The notes: a model not told the origin generated them from the letters alone. Counted from the first letter of the stretch, positions 54,240-62,880 are shown. The stretch is 64,000 nt of DNA from JALYGY01 sp963800975 (GCA_963800975.1 CAWDDB010000002.1:124001-188000), one strand, 5' to 3'. Numbers and translations are program-made.

Positions 54240-54796
54240 GCGGCCGCGTCCTGATCGCCGGTATAGGAAACATCTTTCTGGGCGACGACGGCTTCGGGTG
54301 CGAGGTGGTGCGGCGGCTGGCGGAGCGTGATCTTCCCGAGAACGTCGAGGTCAGGGATTTCGGGATACGAGGGATGGACCTAGCGTACGCGTTGATGGAC
54401 CCTTACGAAACGATCGTCTTCGTGGATGCCCTTCCGCGCGGCGAGGAGCCCGGGACGGTCTACCTGGTCGAGGCGGAGATCGAGGAGGAGGGTGACGCGT
54501 CTATCGACACGCACGCGATGGACCCGGTAAAGGTGCTCCGTTTCGCTCGCGCTATGGGCGCCGAGCTGCCCCGCACGCTCGTGGTGGGCTGCGAGCCGCA
54601 GGTGGTGTTGAGCGGAGAAGACTACGACGACATGCTGATGGAGTTGAGCGATCCAGTGCGGGCGGCCGTCCCCGAGGCCGTAAAGATGGTCGAGTCGCTG
54701 GTAGGGGAGATCGCCTCGCAGGCAACCGGTAAGTACCTGAAACCCGACACCTGTAAGGGCGGTTCGCGAACCGCCCCAACTACACCCGATGCCTGA
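54236..54796 (+). CDS. Hydrogenase maturation endopeptidase (HupD/HyaD family)
   Basis: A 186-residue protease. GIGNIFLGDDGFGCEVV holds the first metal-binding acidic residue; VEVRDFGIRGMDLAYAL and FVDALPRG supply the second (Asp); DTHAMDP holds the His. It cleaves the C-terminal peptide of HhyL after nickel insertion. The last ~20 residues (KYLKPDTCKGG onward) are encoded by a palindromic repeat and are likely not part of the family fold. ATG overlaps the previous stop (ATGA). Confidence 0.92.
   Translation: MSGRVLIAGIGNIFLGDDGFGCEVVRRLAERDLPENVEVRDFGIRGMDLAYALMDPYETIVFVDALPRGEEPGTVYLVEAEIEEEGDASIDTHAMDPVKVLRFARAMGAELPRTLVVGCEPQVVLSGEDYDDMLMELSDPVRAAVPEAVKMVESLVGEIASQATGKYLKPDTCKGGSRTAPTTPDA
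54757..54776. repeat. 20-bp GC-rich palindrome in the protease C-terminus
   Basis: GGGCGGTTCGCGAACCGCCC is a perfect palindrome inside the 3' coding end of the maturation protease gene. It encodes GGSRTA in frame. Similar GGCGGTTCGCGAACCGCC words are known as dispersed repeats in other bacterial genomes (recollection, not checked). Confidence 0.75.
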
Positions 54797-54829
54797 AGCC
54801 TGCAACCTATCGTCCAAGGAGGTGAGACC

Positions 54830-54928
54830 ATGAAGAAGTTGTTGTTCCTGGGTCTGGTAGCAGGGGCCGCCCTGGCGTACTCGCAGCGATCGGACATCCA
54901 GAGGTACCTGAATATGAGGAACATGTAG
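54830..54928 (+). CDS. 32-aa membrane peptide of the hydrogenase cluster
   Basis: ATG 54830 is preceded by an ideal AAGGAGGTGA ribosome site, one of the best in the window. The peptide has one short hydrophobic helix (KKLLFLGLVAGAALAYS) and a basic tail (DIQRYLNMRNM). Very small membrane proteins of this pattern occur in actinobacterial hydrogenase operons (possibly DUF6893; I am unsure of the number). It might anchor the soluble hydrogenase to the membrane. Confidence 0.75.
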   Translation: MKKLLFLGLVAGAALAYSQRSDIQRYLNMRNM

Positions 54929-54953
54929 GTTTCGTGGAGCGCGAGCCTGCGAC

Positions 54954-57278
54954 ATGAAGGCGCCCACGCGAGAGCGGCGTGAGATCTCCGTGCGGGGCAT
55001 CGTGCAGGGCGTGGGGTTCCGGCCCTTCGTCTACGCCCTGGCGCGCCGGCGTGGGCTCTCGGGGCTGGTGCGCAACGACGCCGAAGGGGTACACATCGAG
55101 GCCGAAGGCGCCCAGGAGGACCTCGAAGCCTTTGTCGGCGAGATCAGGGACGAGGCGCCGGCCCTCGCCGTGATCGAAGCCCTCTCCTGGCGTCCCCTCG
55201 CGGTAGTCGAGGAGAGCGGTTTCCGCATAGTAGAGAGCCGGGAAGGGGTCAGGCGGCGGGCCCTGATCTCCCCCGACGTCGCCACCTGCGAGAGGTGCTT
55301 TGCCGAGATCTTTGACCCAGCGGACCGTCGCCACCGCTACCCCTTCACCAACTGCACCAACTGCGGCCCGCGCTTCACCATTACCCGCTCGGTCCCCTAC
55401 GACCGGGCGATGACCACGATGTCCTCGTTCGAGATGTGCCCCGAGTGCCAGCGGGAGTACGACGACCCGTCGGACCGTCGCTTCCACGCCCAGCCCAACG
55501 CCTGCCCGGTCTGCGGCCCGCGGGTGAGGTTGCTCGACAGGTTCGGCCACGAGCTACGGAGCAAGCCGGAGGACCCCATCCTGCGGGCGGCCCGGATGCT
55601 GCGCGGGCGCGCGATCCTGGCCATAAAGGGACTCGGCGGCTACCACCTGGCCTGCGATCCCTTCGACGAGAAGGCGGTAAGAACGCTGCGCGGACGCAAG
55701 GTGCGCCAGGACAAGCCCTTCGCGCTGATGGCCCGCGACCTGGAGCAGGTTCGGGAGATCTGCAAGATCGGTCCCGAAGAAGAAACGCTTCTCACCTCCG
55801 CTGCGCGCCCCATAGTGCTGCTGGAGCGCAGGGAGGACTGCGGCGTGGCGGAGCAAGTTGCGCCGCGCCAGAGCACCCTTGGCGTCATGCTCGCTTACAC
55901 GCCCCTGCACCACCTGCTTTTGGACGACGCGGGCATCCCGCTGGTCATGACGAGCGGCAACAACTCAGACGAGCCCATAGCGTACCGAGACGAGGAGGCC
56001 CTGGATCAGCTCGGCGAGATCGCCGATTACTTCCTGATCCACGACCGCCCGATCCACATGCGCTGCGACGATTCCGTGGTCCGGGTGGCGGGCGGAGAAC
56101 CGTACCAGATCCGGCGCTCCCGCGGCTACGCGCCCGCCCCGCTGAGGGTAGCCGAGGGTTTCGGACGGCACACGCTGGCCTGCGGAGGCGAGCTGAAGAA
56201 CACCTTCTGCGTGGCCAAAGAGAGACACGCCTTCCCGAGCCACCACGTCGGGGATCTGGAGAACTACGAGACCCTGAGATCGTTCCGGGAGGGGATCGAG
56301 CACTACTGCAGGCTCTTCGACGTGCACCCCGAGCTCGTCGCGTACGACCTCCACCCCGAGTACCTGTCGACCAAGTACGCGGCGGAGCTGGAGGAGTCGG
56401 GGCTTCCGGCGGTCGGCGTGCAGCACCACCACGCCCACGTCGCGAGCTGCCTGGCGGACAACGAGCGCCCGTCAGAGGAACGCGTCATCGGGGTGGCGCT
56501 GGACGGGACCGGCTACGGTACCGACGGGGCCGTCTGGGGCGGGGAGTTCTTCGAGGGCAGCGTGGCCGACGGGTTCGTGCGGCGGGCGCACCTGGAGTAC
56601 GCTCCCATGCCGGGTGGGACGGCCGCCATCCGCCAGCCGTGGCGGATGGCGCTGGCTTACCTGATCTCGCTGTACGGCGAGGACGAAGCCCTGAAGCTGC
56701 CGCTGCCGATGGTAGACGAGGCGGGCGAGCGCAACGTGCGCCTCGTCGCCAGGCTCGTAGAACACGAGCTCAATACCCCGCCGACCTCGAGCGCGGGCCG
56801 GCTCTTCGACGCGGTTGCTGCTCTGGTCGGGGTGCCCGGCTCCCAACGAAGCACATACGAGGGTCAGGCCGCCATCGAGCTGGAGCTTGCCGCCGCAGGA
56901 CCCGCGAGCAGCGGATACCCGTTCAGCTTGCGGCCGGGCGCGGAGGGGTGGGTGGTCGAGACCCGGGACATCGTCCGTGGGGTAGTCGAGGACCGGCTGG
57001 CCGGGTACCGGACCGCGACCGTGTCCTCCAGGTTCCACCGCACCGTGGCCGAGGTCGTGGTCGCGGGCTGCGAGGAAATCCGGGCCGGCGGGGGACCGGG
57101 CAGGGTCGCGCTCTCCGGCGGCACCTTCCAGAACTCGCTGCTAACGGAGCAGGTGCTAGAGTTACTCGCGGAGAAAGGCTTCACGGTCTACCGGCACCGA
57201 CGGGTGCCAGCCAACGACGGAGGACTCGCCTTGGGACAGGCGGTATTGGCAAACAGGGACACGCGGGGACGTCCGTAG
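54954..57278 (+). CDS. hypF: Carbamoyltransferase HypF
   Basis: A 774-residue maturation enzyme. Order: acylphosphatase domain (residues ~5-95, RGIVQGVGFRPFVYALA); two zinc fingers (CERCFAE...CTNCGPRF and CPECQRE...CPVCGP); YrdC-type domain (KGLGGYHLACDP, KPFALMARDL); Kae1-like domain (HHHAHVASCLADN, ALDGTGYGTDGAVWGGEF, ALSGGTFQNSLL). It makes the carbamoyl group that becomes the cyanide ligands of the NiFe centre. The stop codon lies inside a palindromic repeat. Confidence 0.97.
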   Translation: MKAPTRERREISVRGIVQGVGFRPFVYALARRRGLSGLVRNDAEGVHIEAEGAQEDLEAFVGEIRDEAPALAVIEALSWRPLAVVEESGFRIVESREGVRRRALISPDVATCERCFAEIFDPADRRHRYPFTNCTNCGPRFTITRSVPYDRAMTTMSSFEMCPECQREYDDPSDRRFHAQPNACPVCGPRVRLLDRFGHELRSKPEDPILRAARMLRGRAILAIKGLGGYHLACDPFDEKAVRTLRGRKVRQDKPFALMARDLEQVREICKIGPEEETLLTSAARPIVLLERREDCGVAEQVAPRQSTLGVMLAYTPLHHLLLDDAGIPLVMTSGNNSDEPIAYRDEEALDQLGEIADYFLIHDRPIHMRCDDSVVRVAGGEPYQIRRSRGYAPAPLRVAEGFGRHTLACGGELKNTFCVAKERHAFPSHHVGDLENYETLRSFREGIEHYCRLFDVHPELVAYDLHPEYLSTKYAAELEESGLPAVGVQHHHAHVASCLADNERPSEERVIGVALDGTGYGTDGAVWGGEFFEGSVADGFVRRAHLEYAPMPGGTAAIRQPWRMALAYLISLYGEDEALKLPLPMVDEAGERNVRLVARLVEHELNTPPTSSAGRLFDAVAALVGVPGSQRSTYEGQAAIELELAAAGPASSGYPFSLRPGAEGWVVETRDIVRGVVEDRLAGYRTATVSSRFHRTVAEVVVAGCEEIRAGGGPGRVALSGGTFQNSLLTEQVLELLAEKGFTVYRHRRVPANDGGLALGQAVLANRDTRGRP

Positions 57279-57303
57279 AGACGTAGCGTGCTACGTCTCT
57301 ACG
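57274..57303. repeat. 30-bp palindrome overlapping the hypF stop
   Basis: It differs at one central base from the palindrome at 53121-53150 and supplies the TAG stop of hypF (57276-57278). A further partial copy CTCTCTACGG follows at 57310-57319. The gap to hypC is thus mostly repeat. Confidence 0.85.
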
Positions 57304-57341
57304 TGGGGTCTCTCTACGGGCCGAAGAGAAGGAGGTAGGCA

Positions 57342-57620
57342 ATGTGTTTGGGGATACCGGGCCGGATAGTTGAGATCATCGACGAGGATCTGACGCTGGC
57401 CAAGGCCGAGGTGAGCGGCGTCCGGAGGAACATAAATATCGGCCTCGTCCACTACGACGAGGAGCGCGTCGAGATCGGGGATTGGGTGCTCATCCACGTA
57501 GGCTTCGCCATGTCCAAGATCGACGAAGCCGAAGCCCACGCCACCCTGAAGGCCCTGGAGGGGATAGGCGAGGAATACGAGCAGGAGCTCGAAGAGCTAA
57601 AGGCCTCCCAGATAGAGTGA
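57342..57620 (+). CDS. hypC: Hydrogenase assembly chaperone HypC
   Basis: A 92-residue HypC/HupF family protein starting MCLGIPG, the family hallmark; Cys2 binds the Fe(CN)2CO precursor. VSGVRRNINIGLV and VGDWVLIHVGFAMSKID-like segments (here IGDWVLIHVGFAMSKID) are conserved. It carries iron between HypD and the large subunit. AAGGAGGTAGGC precedes the ATG. Confidence 0.96.
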   Translation: MCLGIPGRIVEIIDEDLTLAKAEVSGVRRNINIGLVHYDEERVEIGDWVLIHVGFAMSKIDEAEAHATLKALEGIGEEYEQELEELKASQIE

Positions 57621-57622
57621 GC

Positions 57623-57904
57623 ATGAGCGAGAGGGATCCCACGCTGCTAGGCAACTGTACCCTGGACCACGACGGCTGCGTCGTCTGCTCGGACGCCGGC
57701 ATCCCGGTGCGCGTGCTGTCCATCGAGGACGACGACGCCCTCTGCGAAGACGGAGCAGGCAACCGGGCCGAGATAGCCATAGAGCTGGTATCCCCCGTAC
57801 GGATCGGAGAGGTCCTCTTGACCCACGGAGGGGTCGCCATCGGCAAGGTGGTGGCGACGAGCCAAACCACTGAAAGCGAGGGCCGCAGGCCCGATGCGTG
57901 CTGA
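57623..57904 (+). CDS. Second HypC/HupF-type protein (actinobacterial variant)
   Basis: A 93-residue protein. CTLDHDGCVVCSDAGIPVRVLSIE and PVRIGEVLLTHGGVAIGKV match the HypC-like variant found beside group 1h hydrogenase genes; unlike true HypC it does not start MC, but has CxxC and an upstream Cys. The final ~10 residues (SEGRRPDAC) come from a hairpin repeat. ATG 57623 or GTG 57617 (overlapping the hypC stop) are possible starts. It may replace or assist HypC in delivering iron. Confidence 0.82.
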   Translation: MSERDPTLLGNCTLDHDGCVVCSDAGIPVRVLSIEDDDALCEDGAGNRAEIAIELVSPVRIGEVLLTHGGVAIGKVVATSQTTESEGRRPDAC

Positions 57905-57935
57905 CGAAGCGGAGGCGAAGACCGGAGCGTGCTGC
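57871..57935. repeat. Modular hairpin repeat (GCGTGCTGAC family), copy 3
   Basis: TGAAAGCGAGGGCC-GCA-GGCC then GATGCGTGCTGACGAAGCGG and GGAGCGTGCTG; the words align with those at 27010-27115 and 15686-15740. It spans the 3' end of the second hypC-type gene and most of the gap before hypD. Confidence 0.75.
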
Positions 57936-57954
57936 CGACCGAAGGGAGGCCCCA

Positions 57955-59082
57955 TTGAAGTACGTAAGCGAGTTCCGGGACGCAGAGCTTGCGCGGGCCG
58001 TGGCGGCGGAGATCGCCTCGGTCACTGACCCAGACCGCCACTACAAGCTGATGGAGGTCTGCGGCGGCCACACCCACACCATCTACCGCCACGGCATAAA
58101 GGACCTCCTCCCCGACCAGGTGGAGCTGGTACACGGCCCGGGCTGCCCCGTGTGCGTGCTGCCCATGGGCCGGGTCGACGAGGGCATCGAGATCGCCGAG
58201 CGGCCCGAGGTCATCTTTACCTGCTTCGGCGACATGATGCGGGTGCCCGGCTCGAAGGGGAACCTGCTCGAGATCAAAGCCCAGGGCGCCGACATCCGGA
58301 TGGTCTACTCGCCGCTCGACGCCCTGCGCATCGCGCGCGAGAACCCCGACCGCGAGGTCGTCTTCTACGCGATAGGCTTCGAGACCACCGCGCCCTCCAC
58401 CGCGCTCACCCTGCAACGGGCGAAGAAAGAAGGCATCGAGAACTTCTCCGTCTTCTGCAACCACGTCACCATCGTCCCGCCTGTGCGGGCGCTACTTGAC
58501 TCCCCGGATCTTCGCCTCGACGCGTTTATCGGGCCGGGGCACGTCTCGACGGTGATCGGTTGCCGGCCGTACGAGTTCATGCCGGAAGACTACGGCAAGC
58601 CGGTCGCGGTGGCCGGGTTCGAGCCGCTGGACATCCTGCAGTCCGTCCTGATGCTGATGCGCCAGCTCGACGAGGGGCGCTGCGAGGTCGAGAACCAGTA
58701 CGGCCGGGTCGTGCTCTGGGAGGGCAACCTGCAGGCCCTCAAGAGCATGGCCGAGGTCTTCGAGCTCAGGCCTTACTTCGAGTGGCGGGGACTCGGGTTT
58801 ATCGCCCAGTCGGCGCTCAAGCTCTCCCCGGCGTACGCGGACTACGACGCCGAGCTGCGCTACTCCACGCCCGGCGTGCGGGTGGCCGACCCCAAGGCGT
58901 GTCAGTGCGGGGAGGTCCTCAAGGGTGTACTCAAGCCGCACGAGTGCAGGGTCTTCGGGACCGCCTGCACCCCGGACCATCCCCTAGGCGCTTTGATGGT
59001 CTCCTCCGAGGGCGCCTGCGCCGCCTACTACAACTTCGGCCGCAAGTCTTTCGAGAAGGTCGAGATCGGCTCCAAGGAATGA
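57955..59082 (+). CDS. hypD: Hydrogenase iron-cyanide scaffold HypD
   Basis: A 375-residue HypD. Conserved motifs: EVCGGHTHTIYRHG (first Cys), HGPGCPVCVLP (CxxC type), GFETTAPSTA, FIGPGHVSTVIG, and the C-terminal [4Fe-4S] cysteines in CQCGEVLKGV...HECRVFGTACTPDHPLG. It assembles Fe(CN)2CO with HypC. TTG 57955 has GGGAGG 6 bases upstream; the coding region upstream of that derives from the repeat. The hypE ATG overlaps its end. Confidence 0.96.
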   Translation: MKYVSEFRDAELARAVAAEIASVTDPDRHYKLMEVCGGHTHTIYRHGIKDLLPDQVELVHGPGCPVCVLPMGRVDEGIEIAERPEVIFTCFGDMMRVPGSKGNLLEIKAQGADIRMVYSPLDALRIARENPDREVVFYAIGFETTAPSTALTLQRAKKEGIENFSVFCNHVTIVPPVRALLDSPDLRLDAFIGPGHVSTVIGCRPYEFMPEDYGKPVAVAGFEPLDILQSVLMLMRQLDEGRCEVENQYGRVVLWEGNLQALKSMAEVFELRPYFEWRGLGFIAQSALKLSPAYADYDAELRYSTPGVRVADPKACQCGEVLKGVLKPHECRVFGTACTPDHPLGALMVSSEGACAAYYNFGRKSFEKVEIGSKE

Positions 59083-60158
59083 GCGAGCAGCGAGAGCAAC
59101 GCGTCCTCGACGCGCTCGAACAGAACCGCCGCCGGCCGCCGAAGTTCGACGCCGCGCGCATAGACATGAGCCACGGCGCGGGCGGCAAGGCCACCCACAA
59201 GCTCATAGAGGGGCTACTGCTCCCGGCCCTGAACAACCCCGCGCTCGCGCCCCTCTCAGACGCGGCGTTGTTGCCATTTGGGGACGCAAAACTGGCGCTC
59301 ACCACCGACTCCTTCGTGGTTCGGCCGCTGGTCTTCCCAGGGGGGTCCATAGGGGAGCTCGCGGTCAACGGCACGGTTAACGACCTGGCGGTCTCTGGGG
59401 CGACCCCGATCGGGCTCTCGGCGGCCCTTATCGTCGAGGAGGGACTCGAGACCGACGTGCTGGCCCACGAGGTGGAGGCGATAGCGACCTCGGCAGAGCG
59501 GGCCGGGGTCTCCGTAGCCACCGGGGACACCAAGGTGGTCGAGCGTGGCAAGGGAGACGGGCTCTACGTCGTCACCACGGGCGTCGGGGTCGCGGACCCC
59601 GAGCTTGTCCTCTCCCCCACCTCCGTGCGGCCTGGGGACAGTATCCTCTGCTCCGGAACGCTGGGAGACCACGGCGCGGCCATCCTGATCGCGCGCGGAG
59701 ACCTGGAGCTCGAGGCCGAGGTGCTCTCGGATACCAGGCCGCTCGTCCAGCTCGTCGGGGCCCTCAAGGACGCCGCGGGAAAGGGGCTGCGATTTATGCG
59801 AGACCCCACCCGTGGCGGGGTCGGGACGGTTCTGAACGAGCTGGCCCGCGACTCGGGGTACGGGGTCGCGCTGTGGGAGGAGAGGCTCCCGATCCGGGAC
59901 GTCGTCAACGGCGCCTGCGAGATCCTGGGCATAGACCCCCTATACGTCGCCAACGAAGGCAAACTCCTCGCCGTCGTCGCCCCCGAGGCGGCCGATTCGG
60001 CCCTGGAAGCCCTACGGAACACCGAGGGCGGCGAGGAAGCCGCCATTATCGGCGAGGTGCGCGAGGAACCCGCACGCATGGTCATCATGCACACCCAGTT
60101 CGGCGGCACCCGCATGATAGACATGCTCGTCGGCGACCCGCTGCCGAGGATTTGCTAG
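59079..60158 (+). CDS. hypE: Carbamoyl dehydratase HypE
   Basis: A 359-residue HypE. The N-terminal MSHGAGGKATHKLI, LTTDSFVVRPLVFPGG and VNDLAVSGATP segments are typical of the PurM fold; MRDPTRGGVGTVLNE follows. The C-terminal PRIC carries the cysteine that is carbamoylated by HypF and dehydrated to thiocyanate. ATG overlaps the hypD stop. Confidence 0.97.
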   Translation: MSEQREQRVLDALEQNRRRPPKFDAARIDMSHGAGGKATHKLIEGLLLPALNNPALAPLSDAALLPFGDAKLALTTDSFVVRPLVFPGGSIGELAVNGTVNDLAVSGATPIGLSAALIVEEGLETDVLAHEVEAIATSAERAGVSVATGDTKVVERGKGDGLYVVTTGVGVADPELVLSPTSVRPGDSILCSGTLGDHGAAILIARGDLELEAEVLSDTRPLVQLVGALKDAAGKGLRFMRDPTRGGVGTVLNELARDSGYGVALWEERLPIRDVVNGACEILGIDPLYVANEGKLLAVVAPEAADSALEALRNTEGGEEAAIIGEVREEPARMVIMHTQFGGTRMIDMLVGDPLPRIC

Positions 60159-60237
60159 GAAACGCCAGGCTATGAAGATCGACAAATTCGACCGCAAGGT
60201 CTTTTAAAGGCGTCGTCTAGATGGGATGCCTGTTCTC

Positions 60238-61179
60238 ATGCGCATAGCGGTCATCGGCACGGGCGGGGTGGGAGGCTATTTCGGCGGACGGCTGGCGCAA
60301 GCCGGAGAGGACGTGACCTTTATCGCCCGCGGCGAGCAGCTACGGGCCCTGCGCGAGCGCGGCCTTCGGGTGGAGAGCGTCAAGGGCGACTTCGAGGTCG
60401 AACCGGCACGGGCGACCGACAACCCGGACGATGTGGGAGAGGTCGACGTCGTGATCGTCGGCGTCAAGGCGTGGCAGGTGCCCGAGGTCGCGCAGACGAT
60501 GCGCCCTTTGATCGGGCCCGAGTCGTACGTGCTGCCGTTGCAGAACGGGGTCGAGGCGTCGGCCCAGCTGGCCGAGGTTCTGGGGGCCGATCGTGTGCTG
60601 GGCGGACTGGCCAGGATCTTCAGCTTCGTCGTGGAGCCGGGCCACGTCAGGCATGTGGGCGGGCCTGCCTCCGTGGAGTTGGGCGAGCTGGACAACCGCC
60701 CGAGCGAACGGACCGGGCGCCTGCGCGACGTCTTCGTTCGAGCTGGAGTAGAGACTGAGGTCTCCCGGGACATTCGCGTCGCCTTGTGGGAGAAGTTCAT
60801 GTTCATAGCCCCGTTCGGGGGGATCGGCGCGGTGACGCGCGCCCCGATCGGGACGCTGCGCGACCTACCGGAGACGCGAGAGATGCTGCAGCAGGGTATG
60901 CGGGAGATCTTCGACGTGGCGCGGACGGAGGGCATCGACCTGGTCGACGATGCCGTGGCTAGGACGATGGCCTTCGCGGATAGCCAGCCGCCGGTCGGAA
61001 CGTCCTCGATGCAGCGCGACATCGTCGCGGGAAGACCCTCCGAGCTCGAGGCGTGGAACGGGGCAGCCGTACGGTTGGGAAGACGGGCGGGCGTGGCGAC
61101 CCCGTTGCACGCCTTTCTGTACCACAGCCTGTTGCCGCTCGAGCTTGAGGCACGGGGCGAGTTGAGGTTCCCGGACTGA
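60238..61179 (+). CDS. Ketopantoate reductase (PanE/ApbA family)
   Basis: A 313-residue NADP-dependent reductase. N-terminal MRIAVIGTGGVGGYFGG is the dinucleotide motif, VIVGVKAWQ and LPLQNGVE follow, and WEKFMFIAP plus GRPSELEAWNGAAV are the conserved C-terminal lysine and asparagine regions. ATG 60238 begins the fold; ATG 60226 would add four residues. PanE makes pantoate for CoA synthesis. It lies between hypE and a SIS gene inside the hydrogenase operon, an unexpected placement. The 79-base gap before it has a tiny frame (60172-60207) of uncertain meaning. Confidence 0.9.
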   Translation: MRIAVIGTGGVGGYFGGRLAQAGEDVTFIARGEQLRALRERGLRVESVKGDFEVEPARATDNPDDVGEVDVVIVGVKAWQVPEVAQTMRPLIGPESYVLPLQNGVEASAQLAEVLGADRVLGGLARIFSFVVEPGHVRHVGGPASVELGELDNRPSERTGRLRDVFVRAGVETEVSRDIRVALWEKFMFIAPFGGIGAVTRAPIGTLRDLPETREMLQQGMREIFDVARTEGIDLVDDAVARTMAFADSQPPVGTSSMQRDIVAGRPSELEAWNGAAVRLGRRAGVATPLHAFLYHSLLPLELEARGELRFPD

Positions 61180-61289
61180 TGGCGCTATCGTTCGCCGGGC
61201 CGATCCGCTCTGCTAGACTGGCCGGAGGGGAAGCCAGGGGAGACCGGATTATTGTGCCGGTAGCGTTCTGACCTTCGGAGGTGCTGGCG

Positions 61290-62480
61290 GTGCGACAGGC
61301 GGACGCGGATATTCTCGCGGCCCGGAGCAGGGAAGAGTTGCTACGCCGCAACGGCGTCTTCGAATCCTTCTTCCAGGCCGAGGCCCCCAGACTTGCTCAG
61401 GCCTGTCACGAGATGTCTCGTCGTTTCCAGGCAGGTGGGAGACTATTGGCTTTCGGCAATGGTCCGGCGGCAACCGACGCCCAGCACGTCTCCGTGGAGT
61501 TCGTACACCCTGTTATAGTCGGCAAGCGGGCCCTGCCCGCGCTGGACCTCGGCCCGGACTTCGAGACACGCCTGCCGGTCGTCCTGCAGCCAGAGGACAT
61601 GGTCATGGGCTTCGCGTTTCCCGAGAAGGACGACGCGGTGGAGCGTGCGCTCCGGGCGGCCGGGGAAAGAGGCGCGCTCACTTTCGCGCTCTCGGGCGAC
61701 CCTGGGGACTATCGGTTCGATCTTCCGGACGAAGACCCGTTCGTGTGCCAGGAGGTCTTCGAGGTCCTCTACCACTTGCTGTGGGAGACCGTGCACGTGT
61801 ACTTCGAGCACAGGGAGCAGGGGCACGACGTGGGAGCCTCTTCCTTTCTCTACCCCTTCCTGGGCAAGGGCGAACAGCGGCTCGAAGGCGTCGTCGAAGA
61901 GGTGCGGGGCTCGATGCTGCAGAAGATGGAGGAGGTCAACGGCATGCGGGCCGCGGTCGCGGCGTCTGAGGCCGAGGCCATCTCCGGTATCGCCGCGGCC
62001 ATCTCGGAGCGCCTGGCCTTGGGGGGCAAGATCGTCGCCTTCGGCAACGGCGGCTCGGCCACGGATGCCAACGACCTGGTGATCGACTGCGTCGCCCCTC
62101 CGCCGGGCTTCACGCCCATCCCGGCCGTGTCCCTGGCAGCGGAGCCGGCCAACGTAACGGCGATCGCCAACGACATCGGTGCCGAGGCCATCTTCGCCCG
62201 CCAACTCATCGCCCACGCCCGCCCCGAGGACGTCGCGATCGGCATCTCCACCAGCGGAGGCTCGGCCAACATCCTTTCGACCCTGGCCGAAGCCCGCAAG
62301 AGGGGGTTGCTCACGGTCGGCATCGTAGGCTACGACGGCGGGAGGATCGTCGGTGAGAAGCTCGCGGACCACGCGGTCGTGGTACGCTCGGATTACATCC
62401 CGCGCATCCAGGAGGTGCAGGCCTCCGTCTACCACGTGTTGCGCGGGCTCATCGAGACGTCGATGAGGGGGAAGGAATAG
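61290..62480 (+). CDS. Tandem SIS-domain protein of the hydrogenase cluster
   Basis: A 396-residue protein with two SIS (phosphosugar-binding) domains. The first (~residues 45-180) is diverged: FGNGPAATDAQHVSVEF. The second (~residues 230-390) keeps the GmhA-like pattern FGNGGSATDANDLVIDC, ANVTAIANDIGAE and ISTSGGSANILSTL. GmhA-like proteins isomerise sedoheptulose 7-phosphate, but here substrate and role are unknown. GTG 61290 has GGAGG 8 bases upstream. The repeated association of SIS genes with hyp genes in actinobacteria suggests a link to hydrogenase, not shown experimentally to my knowledge. Confidence 0.88.
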   Translation: MRQADADILAARSREELLRRNGVFESFFQAEAPRLAQACHEMSRRFQAGGRLLAFGNGPAATDAQHVSVEFVHPVIVGKRALPALDLGPDFETRLPVVLQPEDMVMGFAFPEKDDAVERALRAAGERGALTFALSGDPGDYRFDLPDEDPFVCQEVFEVLYHLLWETVHVYFEHREQGHDVGASSFLYPFLGKGEQRLEGVVEEVRGSMLQKMEEVNGMRAAVAASEAEAISGIAAAISERLALGGKIVAFGNGGSATDANDLVIDCVAPPPGFTPIPAVSLAAEPANVTAIANDIGAEAIFARQLIAHARPEDVAIGISTSGGSANILSTLAEARKRGLLTVGIVGYDGGRIVGEKLADHAVVVRSDYIPRIQEVQASVYHVLRGLIETSMRGKE

Positions 62481-62483
62481 CGC

Positions 62484-62855
62484 GTGCACGAGCTCTCCAT
62501 AGCCGAGTCGGTGGTCCGGATCGCCACGCGCCACGCCGACGGGCGTCAGGTCACGAAGGTGTACCTCAAGGTCGGCCACCTGAGACAGGTCGTGCCTTCG
62601 GCCCTGGCCTTCGGCTTCGAGCTCCTGGCTCAGGGAACGACCCTCGAGGGCGCGGAGCTAGAGATGGACGAGGTGCCGGCCACCGGCCTCTGCCGCGAGT
62701 GCGGGCAGGAGACCCGGCTGGAGAATTTCCCCCTCCGATGCGCGACGTGCGGCTGCCTCGACCTGGAGCTACTCGGCGGATCGGAGCTGTACGTGGAGTC
62801 GCTTGAACTGGAGGAGCGTCCGGCAGTAGATCAGGAGCTGAAGGCTGACAGCTGA
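62484..62855 (+). CDS. hypA: Nickel metallochaperone HypA
   Basis: A 123-residue HypA. The N-terminal MHELSIAESVV provides the Ni-binding Met-His; the zinc site is CREC (near residue 71) and CATC (near residue 88). It delivers nickel to HhyL with HypB. The GTG start is 3 bases after the SIS gene. Confidence 0.96.
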   Translation: MHELSIAESVVRIATRHADGRQVTKVYLKVGHLRQVVPSALAFGFELLAQGTTLEGAELEMDEVPATGLCRECGQETRLENFPLRCATCGCLDLELLGGSELYVESLELEERPAVDQELKADS

Positions 62856-62880
62856 CCGCTTGAAAAGGGAGGCAAAGCTC

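Noticed and set aside
60172..60207. 11-codon frame (MKIDKFDRKVF) between hypE and the PanE-like gene
   Set aside because: Too short to support, with no clear ribosome site; may be the relic of a lost gene start.
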